Assembly: GCA_014843695.1 (NCBI GenBank)
Contig: CM026404.1
Location: 84,784,712 to 84,848,711, forward strand
Reading direction: 5' to 3'
Source: Archivesica marissinica
Lineage: Eukaryota; Mollusca; Bivalvia; Venerida; Vesicomyidae
Length of the DNA: 64,000 bases
Shown here one piece after another: positions 12,001 through 23,860 of the stretch. The notes beneath the pieces were generated by a model, which searched no databases, had not been told where the DNA came from, and saw only the letters and a list, made by a program, of their open reading frames with translations. The position numbers and the translations under genes are program-made. Positions within the stretch are counted from its first letter, which is position 1, and every line of letters starts with the position of its first letter.

Positions 12001-14878
12001 TAACCACTATTGGATTGACACAGTATATAACCACTATCGGATTGACACACAGTATATAACCACTATTGGATTGACACACGCAGTATATAACCACTATTGG
12101 ATTGACACACAGTATATAACCACTATTGGATTGACACACAGTATATAACCACTATCGGATTGACACACACAGTATATAACCACTATCGGATTGACACACG
12201 CAGTATATAACCACTATCGGATTGACACAGTATATAACCACTATCGGATTGACACACAGTATATAATCACTATTGGATTGACACAGTACATAACCACTAT
12301 CGGATTGACACACAGTATATAACCACTATTGGATTGACACACAGTATATAACCACTATTGGATTGACACACAGTATATAACCACTATTGGATTGACACAC
12401 AGTATATAACCACTATCGGATTGACACACAGTATATAACCACTATCGGATTGACACACAGTATATAACCACTATCGGATTGACACAAGGTATATAACCAC
12501 TATTGGATTGACACATGCAGTATATAACCACTATTGGATTGACACACAGTATATAACCACTATCGGATTGACACACACAATATATAACCACTATTGGATT
12601 GACACACGCAGTATATAACCACTATTGGATTGACACAGTATATAACCACTATCGGATTGACACACAGTATATAACCACTATCGGATTGACACACAGTATA
12701 TAACCACTATTGGATTGACACACGCAGTATATAACCACTATTGGATTGACACACGCAGTATATAACCACTATCGGATTGACACACAGTATATAACCACTA
12801 TTGGATTGACACACAGTATATAACCACTATCGGATTGACACACAGTATATAACCACTATTGGATTGACACACAGTATATAACCATTATCGGATTGACACA
12901 CACAGTATATAACCACTATTGGATTGACACACGCAGTATATAACCACTATCGGATTGACACACAGTATATAACCACTATTGGATTGACACACGCAGTATA
13001 TAACCACTATTGGATTGACACAGTATATAACCACTATTGGATTGACACAAGCAGTATATAACCACTATTGGATTGACACAGTATATAACCACTATCGGAT
13101 TGACACACAGTATATAACCACTATCGGATTGACACAGTATATAACCACTATTGGATTGACACAGTATATAACCACTATCGGATTGACACACAGTATATAA
13201 CCACTATTGGATTGACACAGTATATAACCACTATTGGATTGACACAGTATATAACCACTATCGGATTGACACACAGTATATAACCACTATCGGATTGACA
13301 CGCAGTATATAACCACTATTGGATTGACACAGTATATAACCACTATTGGATTGACACACGCAGTATATAACCACTATTGGATTGACACACAGTATATAAC
13401 CACTATTGGATTGACACACAGTATATAACCACTATCGGATTGACACACACAGTATATAACCACTATCGGATTGACACACGCAGTATATAACCACTATCGG
13501 ATTGACACAGTATATAACCACTATCGGATTGACACACAGTATATAACCACTATTGGATTGACACACAGTATATAACCACTATTGGATTGACACACAGTAT
13601 ATAACCACTATTGGATTGACACACAGTATATAACCACTATTGAATTGACACACAGTATATAACCACTATCGGATTGACAAACAGTATATAACCACTATCG
13701 GATTGACACACAGTATATAACCACTATTGAATTGACACACAGTATATAACCACTATCGGATTGACACACAGTATATAACCACTATCGGATTGACACACAG
13801 TATATAACCACTATCGGATTGACACACGCAGTATATAACCACTATTGGATTGACACACAGTATATAACCACTATCGGATTGACACACAGTAGTATATAAC
13901 CACTATTGGATTGACACACAGTATCTAACCACTAATGGATTGACACACACAGTATATAACCACTATTGGATTGACACACAGTATATAACCACTATTGGAT
14001 TGACACACAGTATATAACCACTATTGGATTGACAAACAGTATCTAACCACTAATGGATTGACACACACAGTATATAACCACTATTGGATTGACACACAGT
14101 ATATAACCACTATCGGATTGACACACAGTATATAACCAGTATCGGATTGACACACACAGTATATAACCACTATTGGATTGACACACGCAGTATATAACCA
14201 CTATCGGATTGACACACAGTATATAACCACTATTGGATTGACACACGCAGTATATAACCACTATTGGATTGACACACAGTATATAACCACTATTGGATTG
14301 ACACACAGTATATAACCACTATTGGATTGACACAGTATATAACCACTATTGGATTGACACACAGTATATAACCACTATTGGATTGACACACGCAGTATAT
14401 AACCACTATTGGATTGACACACAGTATATAACCACTATTGGATTGACACACAAGGTATATAACCACTATTGGATTGACACAGTATATAACCACTATTGGA
14501 TTGACACACAGTATATAACCACTATCGGATTGACACACAGTATATAACCACTATTGGATTGACACACACAGTATATAACCAGTATTGGATTGACACACGC
14601 AGTATATAACCACTATCGGATTGACACACAGTATATAACCACTATTGGATTGACACACGCAGTATATAACCACTATTGGATTGACACACACAGTATATAA
14701 CCAGTATTGGATTGACACACGCAGTATATAACCACTATCGGATTGACACACAGTATATAACCACTATTGGATTGACACATGCAGTATATAACCAGTATTG
14801 GATTGACACACACAGTATATAACCACTACTGGATTGACACACACAGTATATAACCACTATCGGATTGACACACGCACG
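9035..14878. repeat. Giant 28-33-bp minisatellite, about 190 units over 5.8 kb
   Basis: Core unit agtatataaccactat(c/t) + ggattgacac, with a variable CA-rich spacer (acac, acacac, acgc) that makes the period 28-33. A second unit type (agtatctaaccactaatgg) dominates 9035-9700. Blocks of over 300 bp recur almost unchanged about 1.06-1.12 kb apart (from 11461 and from 12579; tracts with gacacaagcagtatataacc at about 11985 and 13043), so units are organised in a higher-order repeat. Short open frames on both strands repeat TQYITTIGL or NPIVVIYCV and are artefacts. Confidence 0.95.
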
Positions 14879-15107
14879 TATCAGTTTCATGTTACAACAT
14901 TTCTACTTATGCATGCTCTTCATTTTGACATGTGTTAAAATTGTTAATTTGATATCTTATTTTAGTCGGTAAATAGCTTGTTGAAATCTGTGCATATCTA
15001 ATTCAAACGAGCAACTCCGATGAATCGATATCCCCCCCGGCAAACTGCCTCAGGACAAACATGTTCCAATTATAAAAGGGCAGTAACTAAGGTGCTACTG
15101 GTGCTAC

Positions 15108-15400
15108 AGGCGGATCTGTTGTCCAGTGGTAACACGCTGGACTGGTAATCTAGGGATCGCAGGTTCGATGCCCCCCCGTCTGACCCTAATAAAATGAACA
15201 GTCTTTCAGGTGGGACATTAAACTGCGGTCTTGTGTCGGTGCTTTACACTGTGCATGTAAAAGAACCTGAGGAGACTCTGGAATGGGTGTCTGTCTGTAT
15301 CATTGCCCTATCCTCCAAAAATCTAAAATGACTAATCTCTTCAGTAGGCGGCGCTCATATGGGAAACCGGTAGCGACGATAAATAAACGTAAAACACACA
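15108..15400 (+). mobile_element. tRNA-derived SINE, family A (copy A3)
   Basis: Full-length copy with a tRNA-Thr(GGU)-like head and the tail ggtagcgacgataaataaacg. The flanks share tgctac(t/a)gg (15093 area and 15401 area), a probable target-site duplication. Confidence 0.85.
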
Positions 15401-15567
15401 ATGCTACTGGGATGATCCATATGGAAAACCATGCCTGCAACACTGCACTATGATAATATTAAGTGCCATAAAATTCCACCTATTGTACAGACTCCAGACG
15501 GTCAAATTTGGAATCCCGTAACATTTTCCAATATATTTATCGTATTTCGCAGTAGTCTTACCGTGTG

Positions 15568-15814
15568 TTAACCCATTTCATTCTGGATACCGTTCAAACA
15601 GTATTTGCAAAGAACATAGAGCCAGATCGGCCACCATGGAATGTGCCGTCTGATCAGGCTGTATGCTGTATGCTTTTCAGATGATCTTGCTAAGACACTT
15701 GGCTATGTAGCAAACAACATAGATCCTGATCAGCACGCAGCGTCACGCTGCGGCTGATCTGGATCTATGTTGTTTGCAAAAGCTTTTAAATGTATCCAGA
15801 ATGAAATGGGTTAA
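15568..15814. mobile_element. MITE family H (copy H1), TTAA-bounded
   Basis: Perfect 23-bp terminal inverted repeats start TTAACCCATTTCATTCTGG at 15568 and end with its complement at 15814. The outermost TTAA is consistent with TTAA target duplication. It holds an internal hairpin at about 15713-15778 with stem caaacaacatagatcc, and an imperfect second one before it. It is non-coding. The TTAA ends suggest mobilisation by a piggyBac- or Kolobok-type transposase (inference). Confidence 0.85.
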
Positions 15815-15856
15815 GAAAGTCAAAATATTTAAATGGTGAGAAATACAAATACTTAC

Positions 15857-15957
15857 CTCCATGTTTATTGCATTGACTTGTACAGAATGCATTGCGCTCT
15901 GTTCAACCGTCTGTGCAGCTTTCGTTCTTATTCTAAGAATCGTGAGGCAATTGAAAG
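15857..15957. other. Possible exon, strand unresolved
   Basis: Non-repetitive 100-base stretch with a strong donor at each end. On the minus strand ATGGAG|GTAAGT ends at 15857. On the plus strand a hydrophobic frame (MFIALTCTEC...RQLK) from 15861 ends at GAAAG|GTATGT at 15957. The plus frame would be out of phase with the coding exon at 19492. At most one of the two readings can be right. Confidence 0.25.
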
Positions 15958-16091
15958 GTATGTATTTTAAATACGTATATACCCTGGCTAGTTCGGAAAT
16001 AACACAGCAAGATTATCCAATCAAAATGCTGGAAACTGCATTGAAGTGTAATAAAAATATTACTGTGTGCCACAGCTGTGTAAATTCTGTT

Positions 16092-16235
16092 TCATTTCTT
16101 TTATTATTATTATTATATTTCGGGTTTTACGCCTGCATCAGCATCATTTTGGGCTATATCACCGGCGGGCACTTTACCTACCAACACCTTTCCTGGGCAG
16201 GCTCCAGCGGTTAACCAGTACTGAGGCGGACCTCA
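16092..16235 (-). mobile_element. SINE family E, 5'-truncated (copy E3)
   Basis: The minus strand reads tactggttaaccgctgg, gcctgcccaggaaaggtgtt, gcccgccgg and tgatgcaggcgtaaaac, ending in an (ATA)n tail. It matches 60815-60985 closely and shares the tactggttaaccgct module with SINE family D. Confidence 0.7.
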
Positions 16236-16616
16236 TTTCTTTTAACAAACTCCATCTTCCACTGTTTTCAACCAGTGAAAGATGGCATTTTCTCTGCCAC
16301 TGGTTGTGTTTCGTATTACTGCGCGGTTAGATGCACTGTTGTAATTTAGCTATTTCCTGACTATCATGAACAGTTAATTATAAAGTAGATCTTAATATAT
16401 TGTAATGAATTTGTTTTGTCTGTTGTTTTTAATTTTGACAGGTAACAGAAACTAACTTGAAAATTATACTGGAACTATTTCTTATTATGGACTAACCTAA
16501 GTGGTTGTGCAGTTGTGGAATGTAGTGAAATGAGGTTCCCAACAGGGACAGATAAAATGAATTAAATTTGATAATAACTATTATATTAGCCCAAATCATT
16601 GGAAATCACGAAAGAA

Positions 16617-16752
16617 GATTTGTGTTTATAAGTGTAAGATAGGATTTTATTTCATCGAGTGATCACCAAAATTTGTATTTCCACGAGTGGCGTTAGGATA
16701 ACCTTGCTGTGATGAAATAAAATCCTATCTTACACTAATAAACACAAATATC
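16617..16752. mobile_element. Hairpin MITE (family L)
   Basis: About 40-bp inverted arms (atttgtgtttataagtgtaa... and ...ttacactaataaacacaaat) enclose a loop of about 55 bases. It would fold into one long hairpin. It has no coding content, and I see no second copy in the window. Confidence 0.65.
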
Positions 16753-17482
16753 CTCTATATCATCAACAAACAATAACAATTGCAGCTCTCTCTCCCCCTC
16801 TCCTCTCTCCCCTCCCCTCCCCTCCCTCTCTCTGTATACATGCACTTACTTTTGGCGAACAGTGTATAATTAAAGAGTGCAATAAATATAATTATTCTCT
16901 GTGTTGGGGGAGACTACTTGGTAATAACTGTCTATATAAGTAGTGAGCATTTCTCTCCCTTGGAATACATTTGATTTGATTGGCTGGTCTTATTATAGCA
17001 TAGGCATGGAGAGGAAAAAGTTGTGTCATCTGCTATTTAACTGTGCAGTAACATTTTTAGTGATTTAAGCACAAAATAAACAACAGATTTGTGCAGAGAC
17101 AACATCCATATTGAGGTAATACTTGTTTCTTTGTAATGATATAAAACACTTAGGTTATATTTAGTAAATATAGGCTTAAATAGCGTAAAGGTTACTAACT
17201 TACTGTACATTAATGATTTTATAGACCAGTATTTCATTGTGTATGTGCCATATTGGATTGTGCGTGTGTGCTATCAGGTTATTGGGTGTGTAACAATTAT
17301 GTTGGAGTCATGGAGATAGCCAGATAAACCTATGGATATTGGCTGAAGCGTTACGTTTTGTAGGATATCTTATAGTTTAACATAGTCTATTTCACACAAA
17401 TATGTGCATTAACAGTGCATCATAACAATGCAACAAGTTAGCAAACAGATAAGAATTAAGATCCCTCCTGATCTGAGGTTTA
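16753..17482. other. No gene seen; pyrimidine-rich tract
   Basis: A CT-rich low-complexity stretch lies at about 16780-16835. The remainder is AT-rich, with no supported exon or RNA gene. Confidence 0.5.
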
Positions 17483-17719
17483 TTAACCCTTTCAACCCCA
17501 CAGGCCTCTAAATAGGCTTATGAAAAGTGTAGATCCAGATGAGCCGGCTCGTAACGAGCCGTCTCATCAGGATCTGCACTTTTTTGCCAGTAATAATTAT
17601 TACTATTTTTAGATAAAATTACCCATTTTGATAAATGAACTGGTCCAAATGTAATTTTCTTATTAATTTATTGGTCTAAAAATAGCATGCACCAGTCCAT
17701 GTCAGTTACTTGGGGTTAA
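17483..17719. mobile_element. MITE family G (copy G1), TTAA-bounded
   Basis: Starts ttaaccctttcaacccca and ends ttacttggggttaa. Near one end is an almost perfect hairpin: tgtagatccagatgagccgg pairs with a complementary arm through gatctgcac. Copies at 39105 (amplified), 44465 (inverted) and 62397 share the same ends and hairpin. Confidence 0.82.
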
Positions 17720-18179
17720 AGGTCTTAGCTGCTTGTCTGACACTCTGACACTGGGGGGGGGGGGGGTAAATGACCAAGATCAAATCTGAAATTGTTCATA
17801 GATAAGTAACCCTTTTCACTAGCAGATCCAGGGGTGGGGGGGTCGCACTGCACCCCCTAAAATCTGTTAAGAAATACAAGCATAGGTCCAATGCACTGTC
17901 ATAGCATATAATTTGATTATGTTATGATTTGGCTAAATGTTCCCGCTCATTTCGTTAATTACAATGTAAACATTTCATCTGTACAATGTACATACAGGTA
18001 ATGTTAGAATCATTATCATACATAATATTTTATGCTCTCCATCGTGACCGTACTATTATTACATATATTTCGCTGTTATTTGGCACAAACAAAACGCCAT
18101 GAAAATGCACCAGAATGCACCAAAAACAATCCCCACTCCAGTGCCATTCCTGAATCCACCCCTGCTTTTCCACATACAG

Positions 18180-18324
18180 ATTTAGGCAAATATCTCGCTA
18201 TATCTCCATACATTCGGCAGCCATTTAGTGGATAAGCAGTCAGCATATCTACCCCACATCCATAGATATTAAAGGGACTACATGAGAATCTGGCCTTTAT
18301 TATGAATGTTAGATGTAGGTAGGG
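18180..18324. mobile_element. MITE family J fragment (copy J2)
   Basis: Contains tatctccatacattcggcag, ccatagatatta and gggactacatgaga, then tctggcctttattatga, as in the J element at 37440. It ends near gggttaa. It represents the single-copy form of the segment present three times in J1. Confidence 0.65.
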
Positions 18325-18332
18325 GTTAACAA

Positions 18333-18637
18333 TAGTGATGTGCACCGGTTTCAAAATCCATAATCGATTAATCGGAATAATCGGACGGGTAAACTGATTA
18401 GATAATCAATTATTAATTGGGCTACTGATATATAAATAAAATACAGCGAATAGAAAAATTGTGTTTTCATTGATTTTAACTATAAACAAACATCAAAGTA
18501 CGAGACAAAAATAAAAAAAATAAAAATAAATAAGAAGTGTCGATTATAATCAATTCCAGATTTTCACAATCGATTATCGCCGATGTCCACACTGGCGACC
18601 GAATGTCGGCGACATAGCGATAATCGGTTTATCACTA
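18333..18637. mobile_element. Non-autonomous hAT-type MITE with 8-bp target duplication
   Basis: The 305-bp element begins tagtgatg and ends tatcacta; the ends are inverted and extend imperfectly inward (accggttt / aaccgatt). It is flanked by a perfect 8-bp direct repeat, GTTAACAA, at 18325-18332 and 18638-18645. An 8-bp duplication with short TIRs is diagnostic of hAT elements. The interior is AT-rich and non-coding. Confidence 0.85.
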
Positions 18638-18666
18638 GTTAACAATACTCAACTACTGGCCCTCAG

Positions 18667-18850
18667 GCCCAAAAAAACCCCTGTGTTTACTGTTTCACGC
18701 AAAAAGAAAATAGGGCCGGGCGGTTGGGAATTTTTTTTTACCATACTCGGGCACAGAAAAATGTGAAAAAAATTCGTAAAAAAAATCAGGGTCAGGGGTT
18801 AAAAATACGGGTCGGTCGGCAAACCGTAAACACAAGGGTTTTTTTGGGCC
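18667..18850. mobile_element. Inverted-repeat MITE (family K)
   Basis: The arms ggcccaaaaaaaccc..tgtgtttac and gtaaacaca.gggtttttttgggcc enclose about 130 bases with A-runs and ggtcggtcgg. The arms are about 25 bp, with one or two mismatches. Confidence 0.7.
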
Positions 18851-19094
18851 TCATTTGCTAGCTCTCATGGCGTGCAGGTGGAAATCTAATACCAGGTACA
18901 GTAATACTTTGCATGGCCATGGCAGCTATGATTGAAATATCTCAGTGTTTCCGAAGTATTCTGGTAGTATTCAGAAATACTTGGTATAACTGAGAAAATT
19001 ATGTGGGGGTGGCAAAATCTCCACTCTCACTGCTCACCAAGTTGTTGTCATTTCTCCCTAAACTTTAGACCTAGATTGTATGTATGAACAAGTA

Positions 19095-19445
19095 CGGTAT
19101 AATCTCAAACAGATGTGACAGGCACAGTATATATAATCTCAAACTGATGTGACGGCTACGGTATATATAATCTCAAACAGATGTGACAGGCACAGTATAT
19201 ATAATCTCAAACAGATGTGACAGGCACAGTATATATAATCTCAAACAGATGTGACAGGCACAGTATATATAATCTCAAACTGATGTGACGGCTACGGTAT
19301 ATATAATCTCAAACAGATGTGACAGGCACAGTATATATAATCTCAAACTGATGTGACGGCTACGGTATATATAATCTCAAACTAATGTGACAGGCACAGT
19401 ATATATAATCTCAAACTGATGTGACGGGCAGGTACAGTATATATT
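19095..19445. repeat. 34-bp minisatellite upstream of the DUF3504 exon
   Basis: Ten or so copies of tataatctcaaacagatgtg + acaggcacagtata. Two sub-types alternate (acaggcacag / acggctacgg). The array ends about 30 bases before the splice acceptor of the next coding exon, so it lies in an intron or, if that acceptor is not used, in the proximal promoter. It carries many tatata motifs. Confidence 0.92.
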
Positions 19446-19491
19446 ATATCAATATGTATGTATGGTTTATATTTGCAGGACAGTGTTCAAT

Positions 19492-21753
19492 ATGGAAGAA
19501 GAATCTAACAGCAATGAACTATCCACCTCTGCAGAGGATGTTTCTACGAGTATTATAAAAGTCTTTGAGGATACGGCTTCCTGGAAAGAGACAGATTCCG
19601 ATACTTTTCCCACCTCCAACCTACAGAGTCATCCAATGGACAAAATAGTTCTTGATATGATAGATAAATATCACACAAGGCGAGCCACTCAGTGGGCATT
19701 GTTCTGTTGGAACACGTGGCGGCTACAACAGACCGAGGAATTCCCTGATAAACCACTCATTCCATACTTTGTTGAGATGTGCAAGGAACCGATAGATAAA
19801 CTTGATGATATACTTGCAGTGTTTATAGTTGGCTGCAGGAATAAGGAGGGCGAGGAATATTCGCCGGACACATTACGTGGTGTCCTCTTTGGTCTTCAAA
19901 GGTTTCTGAAAACATACTGTAGGAATATCAAGACAACACCAGTTTCTTTTATCAAAAATGAGTTCCAATTTCCAAAATATTGTCAAGCTTTAAAGAAGAA
20001 ATTGGAAAACTTGGTAGAAACTGGTGTGACCAGAAAAAATGCACAGGGTATTACCCATGACCAAGAGGAATATCTCTGGAATAGAGGAATATTTGGCTGC
20101 ACTTCAGCGGAAGTGTTGAGTAACACAGTCTTCTTTTACATTGTTAAAATATTCGGTATTGTCTCATCCAATGCACTGAGAACCATGAAAACAAACACAT
20201 TCATCTTTGGAGAAAATGATTTAGGAAAGTATGTTGAATTGGACACTGACTTTGCTAATGAATTGGATATTTACAATGCAACTTCATGTTGCCACAATCT
20301 GGCACTGCTTGCAACAAGTACGGCCACTAAACTCAGACACTATTGCAATGAGAACAACCCGAGGACATTCTATAACATACTAAAGTACTATGTAGAGATT
20401 GTGAAGCTCGTTGATTCAGCGGAGAAATGTTTGTTTTTTAAACCAAAGCGAGATATGATGTTTTCCCATCAAGCTATTGGACGTAATCAACTACAGAGAA
20501 AATTTTGCAAAATGATGAATTCTGCCCAATTCCAAGGATACTTCACAACCCAAGCTCTTGTCCAGTCCTGCCTCGACAGCCTTCAAGTCAAAGGCTTTAT
20601 GGTGAGAAAAAAGCAGACTTTCTTCCCTCACCATCAGCTGGAGATCAGCAAGCACCTAGACCCACCTGCCGGTATTATTCGGACATTGGACGTGAAAACA
20701 CAGACAAAAGCAGTTCTTCAATTAGTTAAAGCAAACATGGGGATACCAGTCCAGCAAACAAAGTCTGTTCTGGATGTAAACCAGCTACAGTATGTGTATC
20801 AATTGAATCAGCCTGCACAACCAAATACACTGTTAAATGTGAATCAAGTACAGTCACAGATAAATGAAGCAGTGAAGTTAGATAGAATGGACATAGACAG
20901 TGTTTTACATGCTGGCTTATCTCCAAGCTTGAGTGCTAGCTATGCATCAACAGTATCGGTACTAACCAACCAACTCACTGCAGCAAATAACCCGATACCA
21001 AACAAAATGTTAGCCATAAGCACAATTTTGCCCTCGTCCAACCACACAACATCAACAGCTAGTGTCGCAATGAAAGCAGGAGATGAAATTTCAGAATGTG
21101 AAACTGAAGCATTTCCAATGTTCCTGAGTAAAGCAGATAATGATAATTCCTTAAACGAACCACAAGATGATTCTGAGGTAACCAATGACTATGAATTTGA
21201 AAACATCATTATTAAACAGGAGCCCACTGATTACGAAGGCGAATGTTTCCAGAGTTCAGAAAGTTCAAACCATGATATGAATGTAACTTACAATCAAGTT
21301 AAATATGCCAATGAAAGTGAAATACACCTAAAAAGAAAGATAGAAACTAATCAACATGATGACAAGAGCCCGAGGAAGACCGCAAGAAGTAAAACGGATG
21401 TTCAATCCAACCATGGGTTAAAGAATAGTCATATTGGAAAGAAGAAGCATACTGATCTGATTGAAGCAAACGAGAGTGTCACTTACAATGCGGAAATTGA
21501 ATACTCATTTAACAATGACCTGGCCAAGAAAATCACAAAGCAGGAAATATCTTTGAAGGAAGAGGATCAAACAATGTTTTGCTTCACAGGGACAAGTAAA
21601 ATGGGGCGATCTATGGGTGACCTTGACATTAACCTAGGTGACTACTTGCCAGATAACTGTACTATTAAACCCGGGGACATTGATCTGAAGAGAATGATTT
21701 TGCCTGATGGAGGGAAGATGGTAATAAAACTGAAGTACACTCTCGATAAATGA
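19492..21753 (+). CDS. DUF3504 protein, ZMYM/QRICH1-like (Crypton-derived domain)
   Basis: A single uninterrupted frame of 753 codons starting MEEESNSNEL. A clean acceptor (tttatatttgcag|GACAG) ends at 19478, 13 bases before this ATG. I prefer the 19492 start to the in-frame ATG at 19462, which would lie in the intron. Residues about 45-145 form the helical N-terminal part (RRATQWALFCWNTW, YSPDTLRGVLFGLQRFLK). About 165-330 match the DUF3504 core (FPKYCQALKKKLENLVETGV, QEEYLWNRGIFG, NTVFFYIVKIFG). That domain descends from Crypton tyrosine recombinases and is found in ZMYM2/3/4 and QRICH1, nuclear chromatin-associated proteins. I see no MYM zinc fingers, so QRICH1-like or a stand-alone DUF3504 gene is likelier. 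The C-terminal half is acidic and low-complexity with a sumoylation-type IIKQEPTDYE and a basic stretch (KSPRKTARSK). The frame is intact. No AATAAA lies within 500 bases after the stop. Confidence 0.88.
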   Translation: MEEESNSNELSTSAEDVSTSIIKVFEDTASWKETDSDTFPTSNLQSHPMDKIVLDMIDKYHTRRATQWALFCWNTWRLQQTEEFPDKPLIPYFVEMCKEPIDKLDDILAVFIVGCRNKEGEEYSPDTLRGVLFGLQRFLKTYCRNIKTTPVSFIKNEFQFPKYCQALKKKLENLVETGVTRKNAQGITHDQEEYLWNRGIFGCTSAEVLSNTVFFYIVKIFGIVSSNALRTMKTNTFIFGENDLGKYVELDTDFANELDIYNATSCCHNLALLATSTATKLRHYCNENNPRTFYNILKYYVEIVKLVDSAEKCLFFKPKRDMMFSHQAIGRNQLQRKFCKMMNSAQFQGYFTTQALVQSCLDSLQVKGFMVRKKQTFFPHHQLEISKHLDPPAGIIRTLDVKTQTKAVLQLVKANMGIPVQQTKSVLDVNQLQYVYQLNQPAQPNTLLNVNQVQSQINEAVKLDRMDIDSVLHAGLSPSLSASYASTVSVLTNQLTAANNPIPNKMLAISTILPSSNHTTSTASVAMKAGDEISECETEAFPMFLSKADNDNSLNEPQDDSEVTNDYEFENIIIKQEPTDYEGECFQSSESSNHDMNVTYNQVKYANESEIHLKRKIETNQHDDKSPRKTARSKTDVQSNHGLKNSHIGKKKHTDLIEANESVTYNAEIEYSFNNDLAKKITKQEISLKEEDQTMFCFTGTSKMGRSMGDLDINLGDYLPDNCTIKPGDIDLKRMILPDGGKMVIKLKYTLDK

Positions 21754-22280
21754 AGCCGATTGTATGTTAGCCTCGCTCATAAATTAGGAAAAATGTATGA
21801 AACACAAGCGCCATGGACATAATGGAGGCAATATTCAAGAAAATCCGAATTACATAACAATTATACTGCTTCCATAAATATTTGAAATGATAAAATATGA
21901 TGTTGTGATAAAATGCATATATGCACTGGTGTGGGACAAGGCAGGGCTCGACAAATTCTTTTCAAACTGACTTGCCCGGGACAAGTGACACTGGCAAACT
22001 GACTTGCCCGGGACAAGTGACACTGGCAAACTGACTTGCCCCAATGTGAATTTGACTTGCCCCAATTATTATGCTAAATGTCGAATGATTGCTTACACTA
22101 AATATTATGAAATAGAAATATATATACAGTTTTATATGTAGTTTTATTTTTAACATATAGTATATAATTCACTGGCCCTGTGATCATTACCATAATTCTC
22201 ACCAATGTCAACACCATTTTTTACACACGAGACTGAACAGAATGGTCATGTCACTAAATGGTTTGTTTATTGTTGCAACC
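21754..22280. other. 3' flank with short tandem repeat
   Basis: No exon seen. About 21965-22060 holds two to three copies of a 32-bp unit based on gacttgcccgggacaagtga, decaying to gacttgccccaa. Confidence 0.6.
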
Positions 22281-22289
22281 AATACAGTA

Positions 22290-22759
22290 AGCGCAAATTG
22301 AACAGTACTTTCATGCGTGCATGATCTTTTTCATCTAACTTCTGAAATGCTTTTGCAAAAGTAGTTTGACTTTCATGTATTGACCTCGTATTGACGTATT
22401 GGTTCTATCCAGAAAGTGTTGGAACCACTCACAAATACCACTTTCCGATTAATTTTTGCTTCTGAAAGTTTTGGATATTTATGACAGCACTTGCAGAACA
22501 TAACATTTTTATTTTCATCATGAACGAGCCAGTTAAAACATCTTGCCACTTTACTTGAAATTCCTTTTGCGTCATATTTAATATCCTTTTTAATCTCAGT
22601 GAGTTTCACTTTCTTGGAAGTAGGCACACATTTTAAATCTAGTTTCCGTTTTTTACTATTACTTTCATTTTCCTTGGATTTAAAGAATTTTAGCAAACTC
22701 ATTGTAATTGTATATTTGAATGATAACGGGGGATTTGGGGCTTGATTAGAAAACAACAT
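22290..22759 (-). pseudogene. Decayed zinc-finger / hAT-like gene fragment
   Basis: The minus-strand frame from about 22700 reads MSLLKFFKSK, then a lysine-rich stretch, then RCFNWLVHDENKNVMFCKCC and a GSNTF...IRQYE segment. This is the layout of the N-terminal TTF/BED-like finger of KIAA1586/ZNF862-type proteins, which derive from hAT transposases. The frame is lost near 22380: a continuation (QTTFAKAFQKLDEKDHARMK, then NLRLLYWLQQ) lies in another frame and runs to about 22275. The expected following His-bearing finger residues are missing or scrambled. No catalytic region is present. I read it as a 5' fragment of a degenerate transposon-derived gene. Confidence 0.6.
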
Positions 22760-23860
22760 TTTGTATAATCTAATAAATACCTGAGTTCTAACTGTTTAAT
22801 TTTGTCAATTATTGTCTTACAAACTTACAATACATCAATGAAATCGGCCTGTCTTCCGAGATTAATCAACACCATTGGTGTAGAAAACATGTACTTACTG
22901 TGTATGTACTCGTGGATAAATTGAAGGATATTCCACCCTCGTGTATGAGAAACTCGGCTTCGTTCCTAACAATATATTGTGAGCACTCGGTGGAATATCC
23001 TTGTCCCACGCCAGTGCATACGAGGGATACTGTTAATCCTCGATCCTATGTTGTAACAATGACTTGTATATAATTCTATTGATCTTATCATCTACTAAAT
23101 GTTGTAGCTAAAACCATCATATCACAAAGCACAGTTCCAGGGCATAATCATATCAATTTCCAGTTCCACGGTATAAACAGCTAATTTGTTCAGTTCCAAA
23201 CATGAGCATGTTCACAACAAACGCCATGGTTCAGCAACCTGACATGGAACGCGGCGAGAGTGGCACACGATCACCGGTAATCGCTGACTTGCCAAGCCCA
23301 TCTCAACAGAAGTGCGTAGAGGGCGTGGCGGGTGCACCATGAGAATGCATTATTGCACAGGTTTGATGGGGGCTATTAGAGACAGTTCCCACAAAATTAC
23401 CATATGCCACAATACCAGCAAAAGCATAGACTCTTTACGATGTCTGGCGAATGCACGGGAAACCCGTCTTGTGCATGTTATAGACCAACATTTAGTAAAA
23501 TTAAAAATGCTTTTTTGATTATTTGCACTTACATGTACCGGTATCAGAGTTTGATGTTTTCCTAAAATGTCACTGAGCAAAAACTGTTGTTGTATATTTA
23601 GACCTTGAATGTGTCTGTTGGACAAGACATAATTTATTGTTGTAATTCTATGGTGATGACATGGGCCCAAGTTATTGTGCTACTACCATTCTCCAAGTTT
23701 TTGTGACCCTTGACCTTGAAACTACTAGCATAAAATGTTGTATGATACAGACTAATCTGACATCATTCCTATTCCCGCATTTCAATCGGCGAATGCCAGC
23801 GCAAGCCCTGTATCCAAGTATTTATGAAAGAGTACCATCAATATTAACCCTTAACCTTGC
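22760..23860. other. No gene seen
   Basis: Unique sequence. Open frames at 23312-23518 (plus) and 23350-23670 (minus) overlap each other and have no recognised domain or consistent splice signals. Confidence 0.45.

Noticed and set aside
9035..14878. CRISPR array
   Set aside because: Units are contiguous with only a variable CA spacer, with no unique spacers, and the sequence is eukaryotic.
15861..16214. 117-codon plus-strand membrane protein
   Set aside because: The second half is antisense SINE E3 and an (ATT)n tract; only the first ~33 codons could be genuine.
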